From Chamaea fasciata (taxonomy: Eukaryota; Chordata; Aves; Passeriformes; Sylviidae): a stretch of 64,000 nucleotides of DNA. Position 1 is the first letter of the stretch, and each line of letters begins with the position of its first letter. Positions 30,001-43,100 of this stretch are shown here, piece by piece. Position numbers and translations under genes: made by a program. The notes under the pieces are model-generated. The model made no database searches, was not told where the DNA came from, and saw nothing but the letters and a program-made list of their open reading frames with translations. The DNA lies in assembly GCA_029207755.1 (NCBI GenBank), contig JARCOQ010000017.1, positions 2,368,945 to 2,432,944 of the forward strand, given 5' to 3'.

Positions 30001-33000
30001 GCTGGCTCTGGGCCAACCACGGGAAGAGAAACACGGAAAGTTCTGGTGCTCCTCCTCAACAGTCAGGGGTGTGGTAATGCACCCCACACCTCCAGCAGGG
30101 GCTTCCAAAGAGGGAAAGAGTCTCAGTTTATCTTTAGACGTTTTAGGAGGTTTAACTGGAAAGTTCTGCGGGTTTCTCGCTGTAATTGGCTCGAGCCAGC
30201 CCAGAAGTGTGGATTCGGCTCCGGGAATGTGACTCAAAGCCTGTTGTTCATCTCGTTGGGCCAAGGGCCAAAAAGCCCACCTAAACTGTTGAGTACTGAA
30301 GAGAGAGAACAAAGAAACTCCACGCTCTTCCAGGTGTTGTAGCAAGCAGGAGACTTGTCTCTATACTGTGCTCAGCTTTGCCTTTGTGTTTGTATTGTTT
30401 TCTTTCCTTATTAAAACCTTTCTGATTTTTCAAGACACACTCGATGGTGCCCTCTCACTAATTAATATTAGCCACGTCTCTGCCAGGCTGGACCTCCAGA
30501 GGTGTGGGTAAAACCCATTCAGGGGTGAAACTGGAATCCCTTTTCCTTCTTTGGAAGCGTTTGCTCAGGTGTGGAAATGCCCTGGGACATCTCCTGGTAC
30601 TCACAGGCTCCAGGTCTCTGATGCTCTGGGGGAGCTCACGGACACTGAGCAGCAGATCCAGCCTCTGGCCCAGCTGGGGGATTTTACACATCTGCACAGA
30701 ATCCAGCAGAACCGGAATAAAAACTCACAGTTATGCCAAAACATGCACGCACCTTTCATTATTTATCCAGAAGTTCAGCTGTGCCATTGTTTGCCCGGTT
30801 TCTGTGCTCATTTATTCGTTTTATTCTTAATCCTGTGGGTACACTCTGGCACATACCTATAAATGCACTGCGTGCTCCTGGGCAGGCATTCTTAAAATCA
30901 ACAGCAATTCATTCTTGTGAGCAAAACTGGTTAAATACACCGAATTTTATAGATGGTGGCTTCTAGATTTTTGGGAATCTAGATTGAGGTCGGGATAAAT
31001 CAGTTCCTACTCTGTAGGGAGTAGGAGTGTGACTTGGAGACACAAAGGGACCCACAGTTCTCTTTTTGTTATCTACCTGTCTGAATTCTTCATCAGAATA
31101 ATCCTTTAATTCTGATTCTGGGAGAGATTCATGAATTTAGGTTCTAAACAACACCTTCTCGCAGTGTTTTTAGCTTGGAGAATGTCCTAAAAGCAGGATG
31201 TGGTGTCTTTCAAAATTGAAACTCCTCGCTGTAAAATGAATAAAAATAAATAAAAGCATCACACCTCACCTCCAACATAAACTGGTCAACCACGTGCAGC
31301 TCAGAGCAAGACCCCTTGAAGGACAGGTACCTTTCTGCATCTTTGGGGGTGGGCAAATACCTGCAAACAGAAAAATCAAAATTAGGTGTCCTCTTCCCCC
31401 TCATTCTGTATTCTGATAAAATGATTATTCCATTCCTTGCCCTGGAACTCCCTGCATTTTATGTGGTTTATGTGTTTCATATTTATGCCTCATCCTGTGT
31501 TATTTGAACCAACCATGGGATGGGGAGCAAGAGTGACCTGCAGATCCCTCTGGATATCTGGGAATGCCTCTGTGTAGGGAAGGCTTGAGCAGAGCCAGGA
31601 TGTCCAGAAAAGTGCCAGAGAATTTAGAATGACAGAATGGTTTGGAAAAGGTGAAACCAGGGGACAGAGGAGTTCAGGCCCTGACTTCCAAGGAGGTTGG
31701 ATCCTTTCTTATCTCTCTTATCTTTCTTATCTTTCAGAGATGAGACTGGTATCACAGAATGATGCAGTTTTACACCATGACAACACAGACTCCGAGCTTC
31801 AGATGGCTGAAAATGACTCCTTGATTTTTGGGATGTGTCTCCCTTTTATACAATTCTACACAGACCAATCCGATTGGTGACACAAAGACAAACCTCTTCA
31901 ACCACATTGGTCAGAGCAGAGGGACGTCAAGAAGAATTCCCTCCTAGGAAAATGAATGAATAACATAAATACAGTTACAAAAATATTTCTCCTGGTTACA
32001 GAAAATCCCCTGGGAAAAGAATTTCAGAAAACCAAAACGCCTCAGGCACAAACCAGGGCTACGACAGAATGTCCTGAGCTGGAAGTGACCCCAGGGATCA
32101 TCCTGTCCATCCTGGCCCTGCACAGACACCCCAACAACCCCAGCCTGGGGCGGGGGGTTCTCTCCTTCATCCTGACTTTTACAGGGTTTTTTCCTTGCTT
32201 AAACAGTGACAGCACAAAACACAGACCCACAGCTCCCTCCCTCCTGCACGAGGTCACGGAACATCCTCCAGGGCCACAGGTTTTTAGGAGATCGGTGTCT
32301 TCAAACACTGGGAAAACAAACACAGCAGCACAGCCGCCTTCTTTCGGAGATGCTCCTGCCTGCCTGGGCAGTCACTGGGGGCATCCACAGCTCTCCTTCA
32401 GAAAAATGGAATTGATGGCGGAGCTCCTGTGTGAGGAGCGTAAAGAAGCTGAAATAAGTATTCAGGTCTCCTCTCTTTTCTTTCTCTTAAAACAAACTTC
32501 TAAATTTGCAGCAAGAGTGATTAAACATTCATGGGCAGAGCTCTACGTTTCCAGTAAAAGTCAGGGGGTTTACTCAAAGATGGAAAAAAGCAAATATTTT
32601 AGCACGTTAAGCGCAGGACAAACACTAAGATTTATTTTACTGTTGTCAATAATGAATATGACGTTTCAATTGTAAAATTGCTGGGGCTTGAATTAACTCA
32701 ATACTGTAGCAGATTAAAATGTAATCCTTTCAGCCCACTCTACCATCAAAGAAAAGAAAAGAATTTTCATTTAAAAATAAGTGAGTTGTTGGCAAATGAA
32801 AGGGTGTTTACTCATCATTAAAAATAGTTTGAGCTTTTAAGCAAATTCATAGCAGGTCTTTTTAAAGGTGACAGCAAACACCTTCATTTAATCAGAAGTC
32901 TGATGCCCCATAAAATTCTTTAGCTGCATTATGCATAGAAAATGGAACTAACAGATTATCTGGAAGGTTTAAAGCTTAAAGCATTAAACAATGGGGGCCG

Positions 33001-34122
33001 CGAGAAGGGAGGCACAAAAACACGTGAGCTCATTCCATAAATATCATTTTACATGAATGCAGCTCTAATGGAATTAGAACAACAAAAGAGATCCCCATTT
33101 CTCTGAAAGAAAAATGAACTTCAGGGAGACGTGGAGTGCTTTGCTGTTGAGACATGAGGATAAAGAACTATTCAGAGATGGAGAGGTTTCCGGAGCAAAT
33201 TCATCCCTGAAGTTTCCAGTGATATCCCAGCACTTCCACTGGGTGCAGGACACTCTGCTCCCCGGTCACAGCCTTGAAAACGGAATTTTGGCTTTGACTT
33301 TTAAGGATTTTTCACTTTCCAACAGTAGGATTTCCACACTGTGCCCAGGATCAGAGTCTCTGACAGAAACAATTTGCACTGAGGGGAATTTTCCAGCCCT
33401 GGACTAGTTTGATTCCTGTTCTGCCCGTGAGTTCTCAGTTAACTGGAGACCACAGCTCCCAAAGGTGAGATTTCCCACTGGGACACCTCAATTTTGGACC
33501 CTGCTAAATTTAGGTTACTTTTGAATTTTGATAAATTTAATTTTTATAAAATTTAAGTGATAATATATTTGTACCCTATTAATTTAAAGTTTTAACATGC
33601 GGGTTTTATTGTTAATACAGTTTAAGGTTCTTTTAGCCAAAGTTGACTCATGTTGAGTTGAAGCATTAAATGGAGCGGGAAGCTCTTCAGAAGTGCTGAG
33701 TGCCCTCCCTGTGTGGCGCCAAGGCCAGCACAGAGCCCTGGACCAGGGAAATTTGGGAGTGGTGATGCTCCATGAGAATTCCTGTCTGCTCCTTCACTTT
33801 TCCAGAGCCTTGGGAATCCAGTCCTTCATTTTGAGATCAATCTCAGCTGCTTCAGTCCCCCTCAAAACTCTTGGGGTGGAAAAAAAAAAATGCAGCTCCC
33901 TTTCAGTGCAAGATTTGCTGGTGGATTCATCGATTTTGGCAGTAAATAATAATCCCAGGGACAGAATCCTTGGAGCCAGAGTGCATCGTTTGAATCCTTG
34001 AAATTATACAACACAACAATCAATATCCCTCACACAGCCCACTGCTGGGAATACTCCCTCAGCATTATTGCCATCAAAAAAAGACATCAAGGAAAAAAAA
34101 ATTATATTCCAAGCTTCATTGC

Positions 34123-34177
<55 letters not shown>

Positions 34178-37100
34178 GTCTGATGGCAAAGAGCCCAGAG
34201 GCCATAAATTAGTGATGCCACAGCAGTTTCAGCAGCCTGAAGATCCTGGGCTGAGTCTGCAGAGCCAGGACTGAATCCTGAGCAGCAGAGTGGTGCAGCC
34301 CTGGTTTGTGCCTGAGGCATTTTGGTTTTCTGAAATTCTTTTCCCGGGGGATTTTCTGTAACCAGGAGAAATGTTTTTGTAACTGTATTTATGTTATTCA
34401 TTCATTTTCCTAGGAGGGAATTCTTCTTGATGTCCCTCTGCTCTGACCAATGTGGTTGAAGAGGTTTGTCTTTGTGTCACCAATCGGATTGGTCTGTGTA
34501 GAACAGTATAAAAGGGAGACACATCCCAAAAATCAAGGAGTCATTTTCAGCCTTCTGAATCTCAGAGTCTGTGTGGTTGTCGTGTGAAGCAAAGTCAGAG
34601 CAGGTCCACGACTTCCCTCTGAGCCGAGGTGGGAGCAGGGGACACCCTGGGAAATGGGGCTGCAGAAATCTCCTTTCCTTTGCCTTTCCAGGAACAGCCC
34701 CGTGGCACTGGAGAGCACCTCGGTGTCCCAGGCATTTCCCTGCAGTTATTTCCTGCCCAATTCCAGCTCTGCAATGACTTATTTCTGTTCTCATGGAGCC
34801 TTTAGGGTCAGATTTTCAGCAGTCCCCCCGGTGGGGTGAGCCACCTTCCACCAGATCCTAATTCCTGTGCACCAGAGTGGGGTTTAACTGGGAGAGCTCT
34901 GGGACAGCAAGGAAATACCTTCCAGGATTCAAAAAAAACATTTCAACACCCAGTATCCCGCCCGTGTCCCTTCATGCTTCCAAAACCATCGCACAGAACG
35001 GCACAAACTCCGTGTTTCGTGTCTGCTCTTCCTCACATCACTTCCCAAGGACACACAGGATTCTGCAGACTCCACAATCACTGTCTCAGATCAGGATTTT
35101 GAGGCCAAAATTCAACTGATGCCACAAGAAGCAGAAACATCAATTATTTACTTCCTCCCTTTCTGTCTTCTTTTCCTCAGTTTTCTTTAGCAAAACACTC
35201 ATTTTTTGTCTCATTTTGAAGGAAGAATCAGGTTCACATCAAGCTTTTGCATGTAAAAATGTTTATTAAAAAGTCTCACATGGGGGCTGGGATGTGGAAC
35301 AGATCCCACTCTGGGATCCCTCTTCTTTCCTTTCTTTTTACTAGTCTCAAACTCTTCAAAAAGTTAAAATCCAGTTCCTGTGAATTTCACCTGGAATCTG
35401 CCCAGTTTTGTTAAAGCTGCAGAAATCTCCACTCTGCTTTAAACCCCCAAATTTTTGCCACCCAGACACACAAATATTCCCAATATCCCATCAACCTCCT
35501 TTAGCTCTTGCCTGCCTTCCTCCTCTCCACACCAACTTTCCAAACTTCATTCGCAGAAGGTTCTGCCTTCTCCAAGAGGTCCCAAACCCCAAAGAATTCC
35601 CCCCAAAATTACCGTCTCAGTGCCGTGATCTGCTCATCTGTGAGCCCGCCGCTCTCCTCGTGGATGATGAACAGTTTGTCCTTCAGCTCGCTCGGTTTGA
35701 TACGGAAACTTTTGAGGAAAATGTCTGGAGGAAAAGGGATTCCTGGGTTACTTGGGAAGGAAAATCACTGAAGTTTCTCATCTATACTTAGCAGAATTAA
35801 AAAAGAAAAAAAAAATCCACAGAAAAACCCCAACAAAACAAACCAAAACCAAAAAAGACTAAAAAGAAAACAACAAAAAACCCACCCAAAACCAAACAAA
35901 AACAAACAAACAGAATAAAAAATATTTAGCAGCTGCTATCATAATGCCAAAACTCAGTCTTCATATTTTCTTTAAATTTACATAGCAGCCGTTAAGGAAA
36001 AACAAATCTGAGGATGATTTTCTTGCAGATTCCTGCTCCCTGTGTGGCAGAAATCTCTTTTTTCAACAAGAATCCATCAGAGAACTTGGCTTTTATTTGT
36101 ATTTTCCCCTACACTGGCCTTGAATTTGGTGTGGGAATCTCTCAGAACTCTCATTTTCCCCTGGTGTTCACAACTCCACTCGAAATCCCCCAGAATTTTT
36201 AACCTACTGGCATTTTGGAGCTTCATCTTTCTATTCATTAATTTAAGGACTGTGGTTTGCAGCACTTGCAGGAAGATTAATCAGAATTCTCAGGATCAAA
36301 TTAACTTTTGATCTGAGCAACGTCCATTATAATAAGGATATGCCGAAACTCTCAGAGATGAGGATAAGATTAAGAAAGGGATGTTAGAATGTCCCAGTGA
36401 AGAACACTGTAAGAGGAGCAGGATCAAAAGGAGGAATGGTGCTATTTGCAAAGCAAAAGAACGACATTTCCTCAAAGAAACTGCAGTAATTCACCAGATA
36501 AAAGTGCTATTACAAGATTCTTTTATCTGCACCAGCACTTTCCCGTCACTCTTCCTTTTAACCCTTCAAATTGTTAGTCAAGGGATGCAATAATCCCGAG
36601 TTATCCCCATTTACATTTCCCAATTAAAACTTTACACTCTCTCCAAGACACGATTTTTTTTTTCCTTATTCATATGCATCGAGATGAAATCATTAAAACT
36701 TCAGAACTGACTGCCCCAAATTCTTTACACGTGTAACCGTCTTAAAGCCTCTCTAGGTTACAGAAATCCTTCGTCGCAGAAATCAGAGTGCCCTTTGAAG
36801 AACAATTACTGCTGCTCCTTTAATACCCACCGCTCCTCGTCGAGGCAATTAAAACACCTTTACAATGTTTTATCGGGAGGACCAGGAGTGGGTGCTGAGC
36901 TGCTTCGTTAGCTCTGAAAGGCTGTCCTAGGTCAGGCTTGTCTTGGGTTTTGTAACCAAAAAGAAAAAAAAAATTATTCCATTCCATCTGTTGAAACCCA
37001 CTTGGGGAGGTGTTTTTTTTCTTTAGAGGGAGGGTGCAACCGCCTTTCTGATAACAAGCCAAAAACCCTTCCTTGATCATTAAATACTTAAGGGAGAGCA

Positions 37101-40100
37101 CCGAGATTTTTGGGGCATTTTCAGGGTGTTTTAGCAGCTGTAAAGGTCCTCCCTGCACTGTGAATGGCTTGTTCTCACTTGTTTTTTATGGTTCGTTATT
37201 TTCATCTTCACTAAAACCTTTTTGCTTTTCTAAACACCTCTTATCATGTTGTCTCACTATTTTTTATAAGGCATTTCTGAGGGGCTGCTGGCACCCCTCA
37301 GGTGTGACACACCTTCGTGGGACTAAAAACTTTCTGGCCCCACGAAGAAATTCATCACTGCCCCAGGACAGCAGCATCACAGCTCAGCTTTGTATAAAAT
37401 CAAAGCAGCTTGGGGGGGGTTAGCTCTAGAGCATCCAGGGCCATGTTTGGAACAACTGAGTCATGGTTTTTTGGTGGGTTTTTCTTGTTTGGTTGGTTGG
37501 TTTTTGGGGTTTTGTTTTGTTTTGTTTTTTGGGGTTTTTTTGGGAGGGGAGGGTTGGAGTTTTTTGGGGTTTTGTTTTTGTTTCTTGTTTTGTATTTTTG
37601 TTGTTGTTGTTGCTGTTGTTTTGTGTGGAGGTTTTTTGTTTTTGTTTTTTTTTAAACCAAGAGAAAAGCACCGAATTAAAAAATGATTTGCACACAGCCT
37701 TGATCGCTGCCTGTGGAATTGCAAAAAGCACAAGCAGCAAATGCAGGCAGAGCTCAGCCCAGGCTCACAGAGAGCAGCACACAGCCCCTGTTCGTTCATC
37801 CACTTACTGAAGTTGTGTGCAACTTTTCTGTCCAGCAGGATGTGCTGACTCCCTGCAGGCTCAGTGCCCAGCAGCACTGCTGCGTCCTGGATCTGGAACT
37901 GCTCACAGAGCCGGCACACATCTATTTTCCTCTTGCACGGGTCACACGATCCCCAGACGGATTTTTGAATCTAAAAATACCGGGAGGGACACGGGGTAAA
38001 CAAAAAGCCAGAAGAACAGAGGCCCTTTGTTCCAGACAAACACAGGGAGGGGCGTCCAGGTCATTCTGTGGCACAGTTGGATCCTTGTAACTGCCCGTGT
38101 CACACAGGCTGCAATATTTGGGTTTTGGTTGGTTTGGTTTTTTTCTTTCCTTTAACGGTCTCATCCTCACCTTGTCCCAAGGAACGACATCCCAGTGGAA
38201 GGCTTTGGTTCTCCTGGCTGCCGGAGAGAGGCTGCAGGGCTGTGGGAGGGCAGGTGGGGCTGGTGGGGGCTCAGCCCTGCCCGGGGCAGGTGACAGAGCT
38301 GGGGCTGGGGCTGTGTGTCCCTCTGCGCCTCCTGCCAGGGATGCTGCGGGCTGCCTCAGGCTGCTCCTTGCAGAACTCCCCCCAAAATTGGGACTCTCCT
38401 CTTCCTGCTCGTTCAGAGGCACGATAAATTCCTCGTAATCAGCCTCGGGGTTGGAGCATCCTTGGTTTCCCGGCTGGGTTTCCCCGCTGCCCGGCTGGCA
38501 GTGCCTCTCCAGCAGGGACAGCCACTCCCTGTGCAGCCTGACGGCGACCTCGGGGCTGCTGCTGCGGGCAGTGGGGGGAATCCGCAACCTGGAACGGGAA
38601 AATGCCATCGAGGAACGCCAGGAAGCGTAAATGACATCCTGAATAATGATAATAATAAACATTCTGCCCAACACAGGTTGTAAATAACCTGTAAATAAAG
38701 CGGGAAGTGTAAATAACATCCTGCCTCTGGGCACTTCCAGGGATCCAGGGGCAGTCACAGCTTCTCTGGGAGTCTGTACCAGGGTCTGCCCAGCCTCACA
38801 GGGAGGGATTTCACCCCAGTATCCCACCTCGACCTCCTCTCTGTCAGTTTGAAGCCATTCCCCCTTGTCGTGACACTCCATCCCTATAAATTGTCTCTCT
38901 CCGTCTTTCCTGCAGCTCCTCCAGGCCACGATGGGGTCACCCCAAAGCTTCTCCAGGCTGAACAATCCCGATTCTCCCAACCTTCCCTCACAGCTGGGGG
39001 GGTCACCAGTGCCAACCCCAGTTGGGACACTCAGGCTGGGGACGTTTCCTGTGTTGGCGGCAATAATTTAATAAACGATGAATTCCCAGCTGTACTCACA
39101 GGTAATGGTGGTCTGCGGTGTGAAGGGAGAAGGTGCTGCAGGCGCTGTCCCCGCTGACCCCCAGGCTCCCAGCTGCCAGGGGAACCGTGGCTGCAGGGCT
39201 CCTGCCCCCCAGCCCCAGGCTGTACAGAGCCAGCTCTCCTTCCCGCAGCTGTGCCAGGCACCTGAGGGACGAAGGGATGGACACACAGCTCATTCCTGGC
39301 TGGATTCTTATTTACACAGCCTGGCCCTCGTTAAAGCACCTCCTAAATGTCAATAAATCTCCACGTTTTTACAACATGCCCCATGGAACGGTCAAAAATA
39401 TCAATAGTAGAAGACAAAAATCTCGGAGATGTTCTTATCTGAGAGTTTCCTGGGCTTTGTCTGGCACCTAAATAAAGTGTGACATAAAATCTGAACAGTC
39501 TGCCATGCCCAGTGAGAGGTAAAATTAATTCTGACCATCAATTAAAAATCACCCAAGTCCTGGTAATTTTTTACCATGGCCATGCTCCGTCCCTCCCTCT
39601 CCATTTACTCCTCTTGTTTGTTTGGGATGGTGGATCTTTGGGACTCTGAGCTTTTAAAGGAATCCACCTGTGACTGAGCAGTGACAAGGCTGCAGTTTCT
39701 GTGTCTTCCAGGTTCCACTCCACCAAGCTACAAACAAATCACCAAGTTTAGTTCCCAACCGTCCAGTCCAATGTCCCTCTCTCTTGGAAACCCAGTGGGA
39801 ATTCTGGAGCCCCTCATTCCCAGGAGCCACTTGGCAGGAAAAGGTCAAAGTATTCTGCTTTTGAGGGCTTCCAGCAGAAGTGGCTGTGCCAAAATTTGGG
39901 GAAAAGCTCGTTAAATTATAATTAATCCTGGAAGAAATTGCCGGAGCATTCAGAGCTTCCAGTCCAGCAGAATCCTCTGCTTCAGCTTCTCCTCTGGAAT
40001 TCTGCCCTGATCTTTATAACAAAGGCCCCAGCAAGAGGTTGGGTTTTACTGTGGTTTTTTTATTCTTATTTAAGCTTTTGCCTTCTCATTTTTCTGGCGA

Positions 40101-43100
40101 GTTTCTGCATTTTTTTTATCATTCTGGCAGTTCTAGCAAAACTCTCTTTCCCTTCGCTCTCTCTTCAAGGTGTGGCTGGTTGATGAAGGTGTTCTATGAA
40201 GAATCTAAATAAGTTTAGCTACTCCAGAACAAATTAAACGTAAACCATAAATTGCATCTATTCCCACACAAACAGTCAAAGTGATAAGGATTGTTTAATG
40301 GAGCTGGCAGCGCTATTGATCTCTCCTTTCTTCCAGGCAGGGACTTACGGATTAATCAGATCTCCAGATGCTTCCACCATCACTTACTTTTTCAAAATAA
40401 AATAAAATAAAAGGAGGAAGAGAGAGGATTAATACCAAGAAGAAAACAGCAAGGGCTTTGCTTCGCAAGATAAACAGAAATCAATTTTTGTTTGTTAACA
40501 AACCTGTTCAGTGTTGCAAGGTAACAAACCCTGGGCACACTCGAGGATGGTGTTTACAACACATACAGTGGTCGCCTTTTCAAAGCAATTAAAATCATTT
40601 GCTGTGAACTGTGAAGTCTTTTGAGATAATTGCCCTGTGCAGATAATTACAATGTGGATTTTTTTCATTAGCTAGACAGAATTTTTTTTTCCTCTCTCTT
40701 TCTTTCTCTCCTTTGATGGTTTAAGAAATTGCCAGGTGTTTAAGGAGCTGTCTCAGGGAAGGGTGGTTGGTTTGCAGAACGGAGAGCAAACCGTGGAAAA
40801 TCACTGGATTACTGAGAATGGAGGGAAAAACCAAGAGAGAAACAAAGTCCCAGCATCAAAATCGTTGTGAGCACCATCACCACGACAGATTTGTGCTGCC
40901 AATACTTCCAGCAGGCTCCAGATCACAACTTTGGTGGGGTTTTTTTGGGTACCACTACTGCACCGACAGCTCGTGCAGATTGGGCATCTACCTTTACACT
41001 TTAAAAAAAACAACTAAATAATTAAGTTATTATCAGCACATTCAAATCTAAATGCATCAATCAGAAATTGTAACAAAACCCAGGGTTCATACTTCACCCA
41101 TTCAGCGGAGGTCGAAGTGTTCTGCTGCAAATCCAGCAGCCCTTCGTGGATCACATCACATTCTGCAGCTCTCCCAGGGCAGGACTCCGCTGCTCTCTTG
41201 CAAGAATTGCTCTGTATAACTCTGCTCAGCAGGTAGATTATCTAGATAATAAGTGGCAGCAGGGAGAGAAAAAAAAATGTTTCCACGTTAATTCCCTCGA
41301 ATGAGACATCAATATTTGGATTTTACAAGTACAAAGCCACAGTCAAATGGGCAAAATAAATCAACAGAAAATAACCCAGGTCTTTCTATGATGCAAAACT
41401 ACTTAACTGCAATTTGGTTTTATGCCCACAGTTCTAAACCTGTCAACCTAAGGAGAACATAATTTTACTCTGAAGGGGTTAGTGGAAAAAAAACTTTTTA
41501 ATTCATATACAAAGCAGTCCAGGACAAAGTTTCTGTTCAGCTCAGTTCTAGCCCGAGCAGAACTCGACTGAAAATCTCAGACAATGCTCAAAGATGAACC
41601 GCTGGGTCTTTTCTCAGCATGAGGACGATCCTCATTCATCCATAAAATCGGGCATTTTAAGAAATACTTTATGCAGAGAACACAAAGTGCCTCAGAAGTT
41701 CCAATTAGGATTCAGCTGTGCACATCACCAGCTTTGTTTGCTTGTTTAAACACTCCCAGGGCAGTTCCACCCACACTGTGGCTGCAGAACTGCCCCCACG
41801 CTCACATCTCACCTCGAGCTGGCTCCACACCCCCAGCCCTCTGAGCTGTGCCCAAATCCTGAGGCCAACCTCCATCCTGAGCTCACATTCCCTTTGTTCC
41901 GTGCCGTCCTGGGTTGCAATATGTAACCAGAAGTGTGTATTCTATTTGCCACCTGCTGAAACTGTTTGGGGAGGTGTTTTTTCTTTTCTCCTTTATAACC
42001 CATCCCTCGTAACTCCAGAGGGGAACTTCTGTCAGTGGCCCAGCTGTTAAACCAGCTGGGGCTGTGCTCTTTATCCCTTCCAGGACCCATCCTCCCTCCA
42101 GGGGGTATCTGCTGTTCATGGGCCATCCAGGCTCACTGCAGGGCTGATACAATCCCATCATCCCATGGGGAGATGCTCCACCCAGGGGGAGGAGCCCAGC
42201 ATTCCCGCCTGGATCACACCTGGCATTCAGAACACCAGCACAGCCTGTTTGCTCTGGATTCCCAGAGGGAGCCCGGACCCATCTCAGCCTCACTGGATCC
42301 TTCTCCGGCATCATCTCTGCTCCAACAGGACCACAGCTGGCACTGCAGGAGGATTTATCTGGACTGACACCAACACCCTGACCAACAGCGGGTCAGGTCA
42401 TGTTCTGACTCTCAGTGTTAATAAGGTTTTTTGTGGGGTTTTTTGCTTTTTTTCCCCCTACTACTACATTTGTATTTTTTAATATTCCTAAAGAACTGTT
42501 ATTTCTACTCCCACATCTTTGCCTGAAAGCCCCTTAATTCCAAAATGATAATAATTCAGAGGGAGAGGGTGTACATTCTCCATTCCAAGGGAAGCTCCAG
42601 CTCTCCCTGGCAGTCACCTGTCTTTCCAAACCAGGACACATTTCCCAACACCCACGGAATGAACCCATCCCTCCTCCTGTGCCTGCACAATTCCCAGCAA
42701 TTCCTGGCACCTGCTGGGGTTTACAGCAGTGTGCTTTACAAGCTCACCTTCCTTTTATCATCCAGGGACACGGCCTCCAGCTCATAGTCCTGCCTCCCGT
42801 GGAACACGATGCTGAAGCGCCTCCTCTCAGAGTCCTCGCAGCCCTTGACTTGGGAGAAAGGGAACTGCTTCTTAATTATCCCTTTCTCGATGTTAAAAAT
42901 GGTCCTGGTGTTGAAATCAAGCTGCAACGGAAAATTCTGCATCACTTGGAGCCATTGGTAAAAAAAAAGAAGCATCCCAGTATAATCACATGAAGGTGTT
43001 TAGATAGAAGATCGGAATAAATAAAATTAAATAATTACATTTCACCATCAAAATATTACCCAGTGCTTGTTTTAGTCACCAAAAAACCTCCAGATATTCC

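Larger units (their letters stand above)
31361..35612. other. Formin intron (4.3 kb)
   Basis: The longest intron among the joined exons. It carries the inverted and direct TATA-type LTR fragments, the ATT array, and copy B of the duplicated segment. The stretch 32140-34120 has no assigned feature. Part of it (about 32940-33080) looks unique and AT-rich, and could be conserved non-coding DNA. Confidence 0.55.

Noticed and set aside
37410..37740. ORFs rich in Phe/Gly or Lys/Asn
   Set aside because: T/G-rich low-complexity intron sequence.
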